Origin: Callorhinus ursinus
Taxonomy: Eukaryota; Chordata; Mammalia; Carnivora; Otariidae
DNA length: 64,000 bases
Assembly: GCF_003265705.1 (NCBI RefSeq)
Contig: NW_020312817.1
Coordinates: 25,826,109-25,890,108 of the forward strand
Direction of reading: 5' to 3'
Position numbers and translations under genes: made by a program. Below are positions 39,889 to 52,139 of the stretch, piece after piece. Every line of letters starts with the position of its first letter. Position 1 is the stretch's first letter. The notes under the pieces were generated by a model, which worked only from the letters and a program-made list of their open reading frames with translations, made no database searches and was not told where the DNA came from.

Positions 39889-40098
39889 CTAATATTCACC
39901 ACTCCTTGGATGACAGCACTAAGCACTTTGCCTGGGTTACCCTACGTGCATTCTCCCGCTGATACTACAGAGTAGCTTTTAATAGCATCTCCACGCTGCA
40001 CACGAGGGCCTGAAGGCACAACGAGGCTACGTGACTTGTCTGAGATCGCACGACTAGGAAGTGCTTGGATTGGAATTCAAACCCAGGCAGCCTGGCCC
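39889..40098 (+). repeat. MIR relic in CAPN14 intron 16
   Basis: Follows the MIR order: agctaatattcaccactcc, actaagcactttgcctggg, tgacttgtctgagatcgca and ggaattcaaacccaggcag. It ends about 60 bp from the exon 16 donor side. Confidence 0.7.
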
Positions 40099-40155
40099 AG
40101 CTCGAGGCTCTCCACCAGCAGCAGCATGCCTCCTGCCACAAACCTGAAAAGATAC

Positions 40156-40220
40156 GTCCAGCAGGGCCAGGATCCCCTGACAGGCGTCCAGGCTGAAGAG
40201 AGGCTGGGCGTTCCCCAGAC
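40156..40220 (-). CDS. CAPN14: CAPN14 exon 16
   Basis: Sixty-five bases, the usual calpain length, encoding SLGNAQPLFSLDACQGILAL and ending LD. The acceptor is cctctgcag and the donor gac|gtatct. Confidence 0.92.
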
Positions 40221-42825
40221 CTGCAGAGGGACAGGAAGAGTGTGCATGGGGGTGGCCCTAGGACGGCACAGCCCTTTTCTGAATGGGAAGAGGCTGAGCT
40301 GTCTAGGCCCCCTGTAGGTTCCAATGACCATCATTTATGGGGGGGGTAGCGGGGAGTAAGAAGAGGGCAGCAGAGAGAGAAGGCTCAGTGGTGGTTCCTA
40401 CACCCAAAGAGCACCATAAAGCCCTGTGGAGATGAGCCGGTTACAGCCTGGCTTTGCTTCCACCATAGGCAGGTGAACATAGCCCCAGGTACCTAGGATA
40501 TGGGTCCCTCACCGAGTCACGGACTCCCAAATCTGAAAGAGAGCTGAGAGATCAATCTGTTCAAGTTCCACCTAAACTGGGGGATCCTTTCCTCAGATGT
40601 TTGGTGGACGGTCTCTCGGTTATGGGTGTTTGCTTTTTCACATGGATGCATAGCTCCAGTCAGGAGAAATTTATGTTACTTCCAAAGGAATCTCCTGCAA
40701 AATTCAGTCCCTGGCCCGAGTTCTGCCTCCAGAAAGGCATAGACAGGCATATGTCTGCTCTTCAATGTCTCCTCTCCATACTAAACGTGGCTTCTAAACT
40801 CTCTTTGCCTTCTTCTAGACCCTATGCTTTGCCGTCTTCTCTCTAAATGTGGTACCAAGACCAGAATGCACTCCTTGAGCTGCAGTTTAATGAAGCAGAG
40901 TACAAGGGTACTATGACTTCCCAAATTTTCAAGTTGTATTTCCCAAATTATGTTCCAATGATGATGTTCTGCGGAGAAAGGGTTTTGAGTTCAACTATAT
41001 TTGAAATATTTTGTATTTAGAGACCCTTTTATCCATTCACCATGCATCTTAGCATATAATAGGTACTGAGAAGCCAGCATCGAAATTTTGTTTTTGTTTA
41101 ATGCAGAATTCCCTGAGCACAATTGACCACAGAGTCTAACCCCTTTTATTTCTTGGAACATTTCCTAAAACTTCATAGTGTCTAATACTCCTTGGAAGGC
41201 AATTTCAAAAATACAAATCTAAACATTTTCATTAAATATAGCCTGAATTTAGATTAGCTTATCTAGCAGCAACTTGAAACTATGAGCTCGTGTTAAGCTC
41301 CAGGTTAACTATATTAACCAGATATCTTTCTTTACGTAAACTGCCACAAAAATGAGATCTTGTCTGCCAGGAACTTAGGCAATCAATTTTTAAAAAATAA
41401 TGAAATGGCAGTTTTTAATTATCATCCTGACTCTGTTTCATCTTTTTGGTTTGGGTACACAGCTTGTGAGCATTGTGAATTTCAGTTCGGCTATCTATTA
41501 TATTAATGTGCCATCTGCAAATCTGGTAAGCCTACCTCCCATGTCCTCTTCTGAGTCATTGATAAAACCTGAGGAAGTGAAGGGGAGAAACCAGGGACTC
41601 TCATCTATACTTACAGACTCTCATCTATAACATAGAATTACCCCTCTGGTTTCGCATTTATATAACTCTTGGGAATGGTAATCAGACTTGTGAATACATC
41701 TCATATTGCTACTTCCCAACCCACATGTCATCATTTACCATCAGATACTTTGCCAAGTATTTTGCCCAAAACCACAGTAGTTCTCTGATCTGTCAATTCA
41801 AAAATTCTCTCATAGGACTAAATGAAAGCAATTTGTCCACACATTCTTTGGAAAACCACTTTGCATACTTGTGATCAAAACATTTAAAAAATTATAAATG
41901 TGCTCAGACTATCTCTTCTAGATAATTTCCCTAGAATTTATTTTCCAGGGTATGTGTGTCAGGGGTGGGGGGGGGATTCTTATATTCTATAATTTCTAGA
42001 ATCTCTCCTTCTGGTTCTTTTGTAATACCTGAATTTGGCTTTGAGGAGCCATCTGGAAATTATTTCAAGCCCTGAGTTATACAACACCCTAGACTCTAAT
42101 TTGTTTGGGTTTGAAGTCTTGGCTTCATATAAAGGAGAATCAATCACATATGTTAGGTGGCAAATACCTTTTAATTGTTTGGTTTACTTTCTTCGTTTTG
42201 AAATTCATTCTCCTCCCTGGAGAAATCATGTTCTTCCCACTTGAAATATACATATAAAAAATTTTCCATGGACTTTAAACTTTCTTAACAATATATCTCA
42301 AATTTCCTATGAGGGCATCCATACTGGCCATTTGCAGCCCTCTGAGGGGATGTGCTCCCCTCCTTCAAATTTTTGAAGGTTGGTCAACTTAAATACCAGT
42401 CCATTAGAAAGCTCCCTGGGAGGGCTAGTCAACACTTACATTGTATATAAATATAATATTTATATGCCAGGCTGGGTACAGTTCTTCCACATGGAATTTA
42501 TATGCCAAGAAAGAAGTACTCAGATATTCTTCCCAAACTAGCAAAACATCAGAAATCTTTATTTTCATAGCTATGTATCTCTACACACCCAAACTAAGCA
42601 AAGCAAAGCAAAAACAAAACAAAAAACCCCAAAACAAAAAACAAAATCTATTTTCCAAGCTGTATAAATTTCTCTACTGCTACATGACCCACCCTGGTGT
42701 AAGACACAGCTGCTTAGGGGACCCTGGTGCAGGAATTCATGTGTCGCACAGGGGAAAGAGAGTAGACCCGGAGTTCAGAAGAGCCGTGCCCCTTGAGTCC
42801 TACAGGATGACTCTGAAATACTCAC

Positions 42826-42883
42826 TTGACCAGGTCATGTGGTTCAGGATCTTCTGCAGCTGCACTGCATTTATTTCTGGATA
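42826..42883 (-). CDS. CAPN14: CAPN14 exon 15
   Basis: Fifty-eight bases encoding YPEINAVQLQKILNHMTWS, the first EF-hand helix region. The acceptor is ctgctcccacttcag and the donor tcaa|gtgagt. The ancestral phase is kept although the upstream exon is shifted. Confidence 0.92.
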
Positions 42884-43087
42884 CTGAAGTGGGAGCAGAG
42901 TAGCAGGAGAAAATTATCATTACCGAAGGTTCATTAGATGCAGAGGGGCTGCAGGAGAAGAGAGCTGGGAAGTCACCCCAGCCCTGCTCTGCACAGAACA
43001 TACACCACTTCTGGGCAGAGTAAGTGAGCCCGGGTGTCAAGCCCAGGGAACCCCAGCAGGACAGGACTCATAAGAAACAGTCTAATA

Positions 43088-44135
43088 CATTTCTCCAAAG
43101 AAGACATCCAAATGGCCAACAGGCACATGAAAAAGTGCTCAACATCGCTCAGCATCAGGGAAATCCAAATCAAAACCTCAATGAGATACCACCTCACACC
43201 AGTCAGAATGGCTAAAATTAACAAGTCAGGGAACGACAGATGTTGGCGGGGATGTGGAGAAAGGGGAACCCTCCTATACTGTTGGTGGGAATGCAAGCTG
43301 GTGCAACCACTCTGGAAAACAGTATGGAGGTTCCTCAAACAGTTGAAATTAGAGCTACCGTTCGATCCAGCAATTGCACTACTGGCTATTTACCACAAAG
43401 ATACAAATGTAGGGACCTGAAGGGGTACGTGTACCCCAATGTTTATAGCAGCAATGTCCACAATAGCCAAACTGTGGAAAGAGCCAAGATGCCCATCGAC
43501 AGATGAATGGATAAAGAAGATGTGGTATATATACACAATGGAATATTATGCAGCCATCAAAAGGAATGAGATCTTGCCATTTGCAACGACGTGGATGGAA
43601 CTGGAGGGTGTTATGCTGAGTGAAATAAGTCAATCAGAGAAAGACATGTATCACATGACCTCACTGATATGAGGAATTCTTAATCTCAGGAAACAAACTG
43701 AGTGTTACTGGAGTGGTTGGGGGTGGGAGGGATGGGGTGGCTGGGTGATAGACATTGGGGAGGGTATGTGCTACGGTGAGCGCTGTGAATTGTGCAAGAC
43801 TGTTGAATCACAGATCTGTACTTCTGAAACAAATAACGCCACATATTTTAAGAAAAAAGAAAAAGAAGAAGATAACAGGAGAGGAAGAAAAGGGGAGTAT
43901 GTCAGAGGGGGAGACGAACCATGAGAGACGATGGACTCTGAAAAACAAACTGAGGGTTCTAGAGGGGAGGGGGGTAGGGGGATGGGTTAGCCTGGTGATG
44001 GGTATTGAGGAGGGCACGTTTTGCATGGAGCACTGGGTGTTATGAACAAACAATGAATCATGGAACACTGCACCAAAAACTAATGATGTAATATACGGTG
44101 ATTAACATAACAATAAAAAAATTAAAATAAAAAAA
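43088..44135 (+). mobile_element. L1 3' end (ORF2 C-terminus plus 3' UTR), forward, intron 14
   Basis: Contains the last part of L1 ORF2 (KLWKEPRCPSTDEWIKKMWY, ending about 43672 with HMTSLI) with frame breaks, then the 3' UTR and poly-A. Identical 16-bp aagaaacagtctaata duplications at 43072-43087 and 44136-44151 show a clean, recent, 5'-truncated insertion. Antisense to CAPN14. Confidence 0.96.
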
Positions 44136-44310
44136 AAGAAACAGTCTAATAATGGTGTTTGTCAAACTGAGTTTCATCAAGATGCTTCAGGAGTTCAGCA
44201 AACAATTTAGTTTGAATTTTATTCTTAATAAGAGATCTTCAGCCAAGGCTCCAAGTTTTAATTTTAGAGTTTATCAGAAGCAACCCTTTACATTAACATT
44301 TAACTTTAAA

Positions 44311-44494
44311 GAGGCGCCTAGGGGGCTCAGTTGGTTAAGCGTCTGCCTTCGGCTCAGGTCGTGATCCCGGGGTCCTGGGATCGAGCCCCGCATCGGGCTC
44401 CCTGCTCAGCAGGGAGCCGGCTTCTCCCACTCCCTCTGCTGCTCCCCCTGCTTGTGCTTACTCTCTCTCATATAAAGAAAATCTTAAAAAAAAA
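44311..44494 (+). mobile_element. SINEC, forward, in CAPN14 intron 14
   Basis: Head gaggcgcctagggggctcag, body ctccctgctcagcagggagc and tail aagaaaatcttaaaaa. Flanked by near-identical atttaactttaaa and atttaaccttaaa. Confidence 0.95.
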
Positions 44495-45449
44495 ATTTAA
44501 CCTTAAAAAATATAAATGAAATGTAAGTATCATCAATGTGAGCTTATAAAACAGATACATATTCATAATATATCAGTTTTATCTGTTTTATATATATTGG
44601 GGTTCTCAAAGAGATTCCATTTGATAAAATGACTGCAACAGAAACTGTTTGGAAACCCCTGGTATGGAGGAAAACATCTATGAACAACACAGGTAAGATT
44701 CTAACTATCCTCTCTGGCTACATTAGGCAAAATGCCAGGGGTGAATATGAGAGAAGACTGGGGGGCAGGCACATTGTGAATTAAATCCGGAGAGTTACTA
44801 ACACAAGGAGCTCATGCCCTTGTAGTTTTAATGACATTACTAAGCTGTCAGATGCCAGATTTCTAGTGTATTTGTGTCTTATTCCTCAACGGACCTAGTG
44901 TCCTGCAGCTTAGGGACAGAGCGGCTTCCAGAGCCCTACCTCACACCACTGGCCTCCTGATCTGGGTCAGCTTAAGGAAAGGCCTCAAGGGGACCAGGTA
45001 TGCAGCCCCAGGCCCTCTCTTCCCTAATGCCCTCTTCCCAGCCCTATCCCTTCTCTAGGTGACCACCCAAGGGGTCTTCTTCCTTGGGCTCCCCCAGGCC
45101 CCTTGGGCTTGTCATTACCATGCTCTGCACCCACTGCCAACACGGATTCTAAACTCTACATTCCTTTTTCTCAGGGATTAAAGATTAAAGCCGTTTCTCC
45201 TACAACTAATCAAAGTCACTTCCAAGAACAGATATGCATTTTACAGGAGCCTTCTGGAGACAATCCACTTCCACTTACTTGTCTAAAAACTTGAGGATTT
45301 GAATATAAAGTGGCCGTTTGGGGAACAGTAACCTTACATCAGACTTTGTACCAGGATCAGGCAGCTGCAAACACATCCTCCATGGAATTCTATGCTCCAC
45401 TTTGTCCCCTGCTTTGCCCTCTGCTCGCCACCACCCCTGGCCAACTTAC

Positions 45450-45505
45450 CTTCTCAAAGAGTTTAGTGAAGAATTCATCCTGCCCTTCATTTGGTCCACT
45501 ATTTC
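45450..45505 (-). CDS. CAPN14: CAPN14 exon 14 with 1-nt deletion
   Basis: Fifty-six bases instead of the 57 needed. It reads EIVDQ in the expected phase, then loses one A in the run gaccaaatgaa, after which the calpain residues (QDEFFTKLFEK) continue in another frame. The splice sites are intact (gttcctctag and gagaag|gtaagt). The shifted frame stops at a TAA five codons into exon 15. Confidence 0.9.
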
Positions 45506-45996
45506 CTAGAGGAACAGACACATGGAAAGACCTCATCATTCACCTAGATGAATGGATGCTCATGCACACACTGTCTCATGACCCCCAGGCTCCAGAAATC
45601 TATAAGTTGGACCTTGAGCACCATCTTAAGTTTTCTACCACAGCACTCACACATCTTTTGTTTCTCCAATTCTCACTGGCTTTGGAGAAGTAGCAGACAG
45701 TGAAATGGGTAAAAGAAACACCAGGTAGAAAGAAGCAGAAGCAAGTCGATGTATAACTCATGCACTGGGCACTCTGGGCCCTCCATGACAAGGACCTGAC
45801 CAGAAGGGCAGTTCTCCTGGTGTAAAAACAGCAGAACTAGGGACTCGTAGGGCACAAAAGAGAACATAGTATGGGTGCCGTAGAGTAGGGTCCTCAGGAT
45901 CTGCAGACTTCTTCCCCCAACATATGAACATGAGGGGAGAAGCCCACCGTCCTTTGGAAACGGTCCCAGCGTGTGGAATGCCACCTGCCTACGCAC

Positions 45997-46033
45997 CTTA
46001 GAGAAGACAGCACTGACGTTGCAGCCGATTTCA
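45997..46033 (-). CDS. CAPN14: CAPN14 exon 13
   Basis: Thirty-seven bases encoding EIGCNVSAVFSK, the linker from the C2-like domain to the EF-hand domain. The acceptor is ttttgttttccctcag and the donor aag|gtgcgt. Confidence 0.9.
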
Positions 46034-46964
46034 CTGAGGGAAAACAAAAGGCAGAATTACTTCCTGAGAGCATTTGGCCAATATTCTCCCTCCCCTGGGA
46101 ACACATCTTCCAAGTCCTTTAACTGATCTGCCATGTGGGCTCGCCCCGCTCTCACGCCTTTCCCCCACTTCTCCTTGGAGTAGACAGTCCAGCCACATGG
46201 CCCCACACACTGCTCCCCACATGCCCCCGGGCTGTTGCTCATTTCCACGCCTGGCATGCCTTTCACTGTCCGCACCTACACCAAACGACTCCTACTCATA
46301 TATACTATCAGCATGGACAGGCGGTGAGGCTCGAGGTCAAGTCAGACTACATAGAGCCAAACCACCAATAAAAAAGAAAGAGAACTGGATTCTAAGCACT
46401 GAAGGGCTGTCGTGTCAAAACAATCATAAGCAGCAGCAGAAGTTGGGCTGGGATGCATGTCTATTGATTCACTTGCACACACTTATGGATCTAAGCCTGC
46501 TCATTGATGACAGCCTCCCCTCATGTGCACAACCCCTATGCAGCTCCTAGAAATTAACACCTCCCCAAAGCCACCCCTGCTTCCCCCAGGGCCACGGGAG
46601 TTTGGCTCAGATGCTCCTCCTTGATGTTCTGCTAACACCCTGTGTAGATAAATGTTTGCACTGGACATAGTATAGCATAAATCACTGCTCATACGTCCCT
46701 GTCCCTTCTAGGCCTTGAGCTTCCGGAGTGCAGGGGCCAGGCCTAGTCTAGCTTTTTCTCTTGAATGTCTAGCAGACTGTTCATTTCTTAAGAGAGTGGG
46801 GAGGAGGAAAGGAAGGGCGCTCCCCATGCAGGGAGCTCCATGCTCTCCCTACCCCTCTCCTGTGTTGGCCACACAGACCCCGTCCTCTGCAATTTCCGCC
46901 TCCTCCTCCATACTTCCCCTGGCCCGAGGGGGCCCCAAACTCCAGGGGAGTCCTATGTCCTTAC

Positions 46965-47170
46965 TGAAAGATGTGCTTCCTGGAGAAGACTCTCAGGAGA
47001 AACTCCGACTCCTGGCCGGCCTCAGAGGTGCAGGGCACAATGAGTTATGTCCCTGGCTCCAGCTGCAGCTCTTGACTCACTTCTTTCTCTGTGAGAAATG
47101 CTTCAGGCCACCTTAGGGGAGTATTTTTCCAGAAGAACTCAGGAGGCAGTCTCCTCTGGTCACCATAGTA
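46965..47170 (-). CDS. CAPN14: CAPN14 exon 12 carrying a premature TAA
   Basis: Two hundred and six bases, the same length as the human exon by residue count. It encodes YYGDQRRLPPEFFWKNTPLR through QLEPGT, then an in-frame TAA, then LIVPCTSEAGQESEFLLRVF and SRKHIF in the same frame. The acceptor is ctccacccacag and the donor ttca|gtaagg. Only one base of the human Tyr codon has changed, so the exon is otherwise intact. Confidence 0.95.
47045..47047 (-). other. CAPN14: Nonsense codon TAA (codon 468) in CAPN14 exon 12
   Basis: Human reads LEPGT-Tyr-LIVPC; here the Tyr codon is TAA. It lies in exon 12 of 21, so a transcript carrying it would be an expected nonsense-mediated-decay target. Any product would lack the end of the C2-like domain and all EF-hands. 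Confidence 0.9.
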
Positions 47171-47449
47171 CTGTGGGTGGAGGATGGAAGAGCCCCAGTT
47201 AAGATGATACCCCGGGCTTCTAGGCAGCCCTGGGGTCCTTGGCCAGGAAACAGGATGAAGGTGATCTCTGATTAGCCAAACCCAACCTGCTCCAGTGGAA
47301 GGATAAAGGGGTGAGCAGTGGAGGGGAAAAAACATAACATGTCAGGAATGAGCACCATTGCTGGAATCCTATGTGGGGCTGATGAAACACATGTCAATCC
47401 ATTTAACTTTACATTAAAAACAATGTTGTATACAAACGACGTGAGAAAT

Positions 47450-47610
47450 GTCACTGTGTCTGCACTTTCCATTTTACGGTTAAGGGTCTGAGTCTCAGAC
47501 AAATTAGGTCATGTGCCCAAGGTCACCTAGCTGGTAAGAGTCCCAGCCAGCGTTGGAATTCAGGGCAGCTGAGCTCCAAAGTCCTTGTCTTTTACACTCC
47601 CTGATGCTGC
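47450..47610 (+). repeat. MIR-like relic in CAPN14 intron 11
   Basis: Phrases ccattttacggttaagggtc, caaggtcacctagctggtaa and gttggaattcagggcagct follow the MIR core and 3' order. A (CT)n run follows at 47843-47889. Confidence 0.6.
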
Positions 47611-47842
47611 CTCCATGTATGTGATGTAATTTCAAGGTTGATTATGACATGACTATGGTCACAGATACTGGTGGACCACCAAACATCTCCCCACCTACAG
47701 TAAAATAGCTACGTACAGATAAACTGGACATTCTACATCATCTCAGTGAAGGGGAAAGAAAACTGGACAAAAGTTCAGAAGACCTGAATCAGGCTCTGCC
47801 TTTCACATTGCCTGGGCGTGTGTCTTTTGTTTTATCTCATAT

Positions 47843-47889
47843 TCTCTCTCTCTCTCTCTCTCTCCCTCTCTCTTATTTTCTCTCTCTCT
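47843..47889. repeat. (CT)n microsatellite in intron 11
   Basis: An imperfect tctctc run interrupted by ccctctctcttatttt. Confidence 0.9.
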
Positions 47890-49076
47890 GTCCTTTCTCC
47901 CTCCTTTATTTCCCCATCTTTCCCTATCTTTCTTGCTGCCTTTCCCCTTTGCTCTCACTCAAGGGTTGTAGAGGGAGAGGAGGACCATATGCTGGTTCTT
48001 CACTCCAGTTTATATAAAGATAACAAAGACGTTACCCATCTAACATAAAAACATTTCACAGGTTCCACTCAAGGCTAAGGAAACAAAATGTACCTCCTGA
48101 TGATGCATGCTTTCCTTTATCAGACAATAAGAACTAGAGAATCATCCTGTTGCCATTTTTGCCTTGGCTACTGGGAATCTCAGAACTAAATTTTATAATC
48201 AGCCATATTAGCTGTCCTAGGTTTAGCGTTCCCTGTAGACTCAACTGCTTACCTTATCCATATATGACTTTTTTCTTGCCTTATAAATTTTAACTGGCTT
48301 ATAGTTTTGTTCTGTTTACAGTTTTATTGTAGGCTGACCCAAATTCTATTTAGAAATATGCATGATATAAATAACTTAAAAAAATTTATGGGGAACTTTG
48401 GGAGCCTTCAGTGTTCCTACAGGAGGAAAAAAATCCAAAACTGACCCAAGACACCTAATACAGAAATAGTTTCTTTTACAAAAACCCTTTTACTTGATTC
48501 AATCTAATTTGAGAAAATGCAGTTTTCCACTCCTGTTTACTTTGGGAAACAAAATAATAGCCGCCACGCTCGCAGAGGCTGGGGTCCCTCCAACCTTCTC
48601 AGCTGCTCCTCTAGGCTCCCGCTGCACATGAGAGCCACACTTGTTTCTGTCCCCTGTCTGTTTCTGTCCCATTTTCCCAAGCCTTTGTCCCTTGTCCCTA
48701 AGGAGGTGGGCTGCTTGGTCTCCTGATGTCCATATGTTACAGATCTGTTTTACTATGGGCTTCATAACTCAGGCTCTAAGACTATGATTTACCGTTCTTC
48801 TGACACCGGGATGGTCCTCAATATCAGTGCTAGCTATTTACGCAGGGATTTAATAAATTCTAACATGTATTGGTTCTACACCAGGCTCAGAGACCGCCCC
48901 AAAGAGGCAGAAGGATTTCTCAGGGTCCTTGGGTAAAAAGAATGGCAAGCACTCATCCCTTTGGCACTGTTGCCGGACACGCTCACGGCTCCTCACGTAA
49001 GGCTGCTACAGTCGAGCTGAACCTCACACGTGACATCACTCCAAACCAGGGCCAGCTGGTCAAGTGTGGCACTCAC

Positions 49077-49085
49077 CTTGCTCAA
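49077..49085 (-). CDS. CAPN14: CAPN14 exon 11, 9-nt microexon
   Basis: Nine bases (ttgagcaag, Leu-Ser-Lys) between a strong acceptor ctgcttttcag and a strong donor aag|gtgagt. It supplies the three residues (Met-Asn-Lys in human) needed between exon 10 (...FYLFR) and exon 12 (YYGDQRR...), and both flanking phases are 0. It was found by searching for the missing residues. Confidence 0.88.
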
Positions 49086-49603
49086 CTGAAAAGCAGAAAA
49101 AAGAGAGGTCTCATTGGGCAGGGAATGCAACTCTTCCACAAGCACAAACTAATGGAGGTTGATGTGTAAGAAGGCTCCCCCCAAGGGCCCCTGTCTCTCC
49201 CATAAGACTTGCTATTCTAGTCAGTGACATTTAATTCATCATCAGGAATTCTGGAAAAGGGTGATGGAAGGCAACCCTGACTTTTTGGGAAAGGAAAAGA
49301 ACAGCGGTCTTGATTGTATGAACTGTGTGCCGGGCCCCATGAGGAGCACTGGCATGCGGTGTCCTTCTGGTCTACCCTTTGCGTAAATATCAGTGTCCCC
49401 ACTCTACAGATGAGGAAGCTGATGCTCAAGGGCCAGCAGGTGACGTGTTCTAGATCACATATTCCCAAGGGACAGAGCCAAGGTCTGCACCCAAGTCTGC
49501 GTGTAGACAGAGACAGATGGTGAAGAGGACAGGAAACAGGGAGGAAGCATACCCAGTGGTGGGAGATGCCCCACGAGGCCGTGGGCCCTGGAGGCCCACT
49601 CAC

Positions 49604-49767
49604 CCTAAAGAGGTAGAAGCCGATGGCAAGGTGAGGCTTCCGGTTGCGGTGCCTGTGCCTGGGCTTCTGGAGCAGGGACACCAGCATGCTGCAGGGCATC
49701 AGGAAACTCCTGCCCTCCTGAGGGCTCCAGACAGACAGCAGAAACTGTGGGTTCTTCCAGAACGTGT
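49604..49767 (-). CDS. CAPN14: CAPN14 exon 10
   Basis: One hundred and sixty-four bases encoding TFWKNPQFLLSVWSPQEGRS, then VSLLQKPRHRHRNRKPHLAI and GFYLFR: the first strands of the C2-like (CBSW) domain with its basic loop. The acceptor is cattctgctccag and the donor agg|gtgagt. Confidence 0.95.
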
Positions 49768-50674
49768 CTGGAGCAGAATGAAGTGAGGTGAGCCAAGCCC
49801 CCAGCTCCCTCAGCTTCACACTCCCACAGACCCAGGGCACCTGCCCTGAGATTCCCACCCTAAGGTCCATCTGGAGGGAGTGGGGTTCTCAGCCTTCCCT
49901 CTGTCCCCCCTCCAACCCCACCCCTTCCACCCTGTGTCCTACAGACACACACAGACCAAGAGCTCTTCTCATCACTGTAGCCCCTTTGTGCAGCATGGTT
50001 CCTGGCACAGACTTTGTGCCCCATAAGCACTGACTGCCTGAGTAAGGAACTGTATTAACTAACTGAGGAGAACAGGTCCATGATCACAGGGAGGTTTGCA
50101 TTTTAACAGGGACCAAGCTTCAGCCTCTGGTGGGACCTCTGTGGTGAGAGGGGGAAGCCAGAGCCAAAGGCACCTGGCCCACTGAGATCATATCCTACAA
50201 GTCTTTCCTTCCAAAGAGATGGCTCAGCACCTCCACTGTGGAGAAAGGGACACAGTGACAAAATCTCTCCACTTTGAGAATTCAGACACATTTGTCTCCT
50301 GTAAGTGGTGAGCTAAGAATCCTTGATTTTGTTTCACCACCGACCTCCAGGCAAGCCTGATACATAGGACAAAATTACTATTTCAAGCCTGCCTTTAAGG
50401 GGTGGTTATTTCAGCATAGAAATGGCCTTGTCCTAAAACCAAAGACTGAACCCCCACTTCTACCATGCATGTGTGCCTGTGGCTTCCTGGGGCTGAGGAG
50501 GACATGGCCCAGGGCCAGAGCACACGGCTCAACCAGCAAAATCCCTCACACTCAGCCAGATGCCCCGTGTAGGGCACAAGCTCCACCCTCACCCGCAGTG
50601 CGCCCGCGTCCCCACCCTTGCTGGAAAGCTGCTACTCTAGCCCCAAGAGCCCCAGTTCCTGTGCACGTGCTTAC

Positions 50675-50838
50675 CTTGGGGCGACTTCATCCGGCCACCA
50701 GCCGTGCTCCCCTTCTCCCACTTCCCCTCTTGCATGGTGCATGCCCACCTCTGGCCCACCTCCTGATTCAGCAGGCCTGGGGTCAGTTTACAAATGACCC
50801 GAAGCATGAAATGCGCTTTAAAGTCCCTCAGTGTCATC
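50675..50838 (-). CDS. CAPN14: CAPN14 exon 9
   Basis: One hundred and sixty-four bases encoding MTLRDFKAHFMLRVICKLTP, then QEGKWEKGSTAGGR. It links PC2 to the C2-like domain. The acceptor is cttcctctccacag and the donor caag|gtaagc. Confidence 0.93.
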
Positions 50839-51908
50839 CTGTGGAGAGGAAGGGGGCACAGCACAACGTCTACGCATCAGGACTAATGTGGGGGCTGGAA
50901 TCAAGCAGCCCCACCAGCCCCACCAGCCCCAGCCCCATGACCTCGCCCTTCTGTCCCGCTGGGCTGGCCTGGGACATGGGAGAGCGAAGCTGGCTACATG
51001 AGTGTGAGGAGGCATCAGGGGAGGTGGGCCATCGAGAAACCACCCCCCACCCCCAGCCCATCACTGGAAGCAGCTTCCTGCAAAGCATGCCTGGGGGAAA
51101 TGTTCTTGCTTTGCTGATTGCAATGATAAAGCTGAACTGAGGCATTCCTAGCTAGCCAATTGAAATACAAGTGTTCAAGAATAAATGCACAAGTCGGTTC
51201 TCAACTATTCATTGATAAAAGTCTTAGCCCCTACTCACTTTGTGACCCAAGGCATGCTATCTGCACTGGCTGATGCTCAGTTTACTTTTCTATAAAGTGG
51301 AAATTAATAGTAGTTTCAGGGCTGTTGAGTTCAGTGACCACTTCCAAAGAGAGAGGGGTCACAGCAGTCTAGAAAGAGTGCAGAATGGGGGAAGAGTGGC
51401 CCATGGGAACAAGGGTGGAAGTTAATAGTAAGGACCAAAAGCGAAGGGAAAGGGGAGCAAATGGGGCTCACCTCACCCAGAAACAGCATCAGCTCAAGGC
51501 GTCTTGGTGGCTTTTCATAAAAGAGGGTGAGTGGCTTTGGGGTGGGTGGGAGTCATGTCATGGTGTTCTGAGGTGGCTTATAGTTTACAGTTATGGCTTC
51601 TTTCCTTATCTCCCTTTCAGGCCAGGAAAGACAAAACCTTGGGTTTGAGTGTTTTGAGTGATTCAAGAGACTGGGCGGAAGTCAGGGAGAAGGAGGCGGC
51701 CACCCCCATGCTCTGCACCCAGTGTCCACCGAGCACCATGTCAGCAGTCACTGCACTCATCATAGGGACCATGACCATTTGCAGGGGCTGTGGGCCCCTA
51801 TCTCTGCACACGAGGTGCTTGGCAGACGTGTGGCACCCAGTAAATATTTGCAGGCTGGGTGTCCAAATGTAAGCCAGGGCATTTGTCCCGAGTCCCCAGG
51901 TCAGATAC

Positions 51909-51983
51909 CAGAATTCTCCATCATCACTTTTTCTCAGCAGTAGAATCTTCTCCTTGGGGCTCAGTAGCTCCCACGTACTTGAG
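51909..51983 (-). CDS. CAPN14: CAPN14 exon 8
   Basis: Seventy-five bases encoding STWELLSPKEKILLLRKSDD and ending GEFW, the end of the protease core. The acceptor is ctgttttcag and the donor ctg|gtatct. Close to human throughout. Confidence 0.93.
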
Positions 51984-52139
51984 CTGAAAACAGAAAAGGG
52001 GGTGTTTCCGTGGGGAATGAAGGATTGTGGAGGACATGGGGTAAATGTTCGAGAGTGTCATTATTTCTCTCCTCTTCATGCCGCTTTGCAAACAACTAAA
52101 TCTCACATCCTGTCTTCTAAAAACAACGTGTAACAGTAA

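Noticed and set aside
43034..43672. Plus-strand reading frames with reverse-transcriptase-type ending, considered as a gene
   Set aside because: They are frame-broken pieces of L1 ORF2 inside a 5'-truncated insertion bounded by target duplications.
50469..51140. 223-codon plus-strand open frame
   Set aside because: Antisense to CAPN14 exon 9 in GC-rich sequence; Pro/Ala/Ser-rich with no domain.
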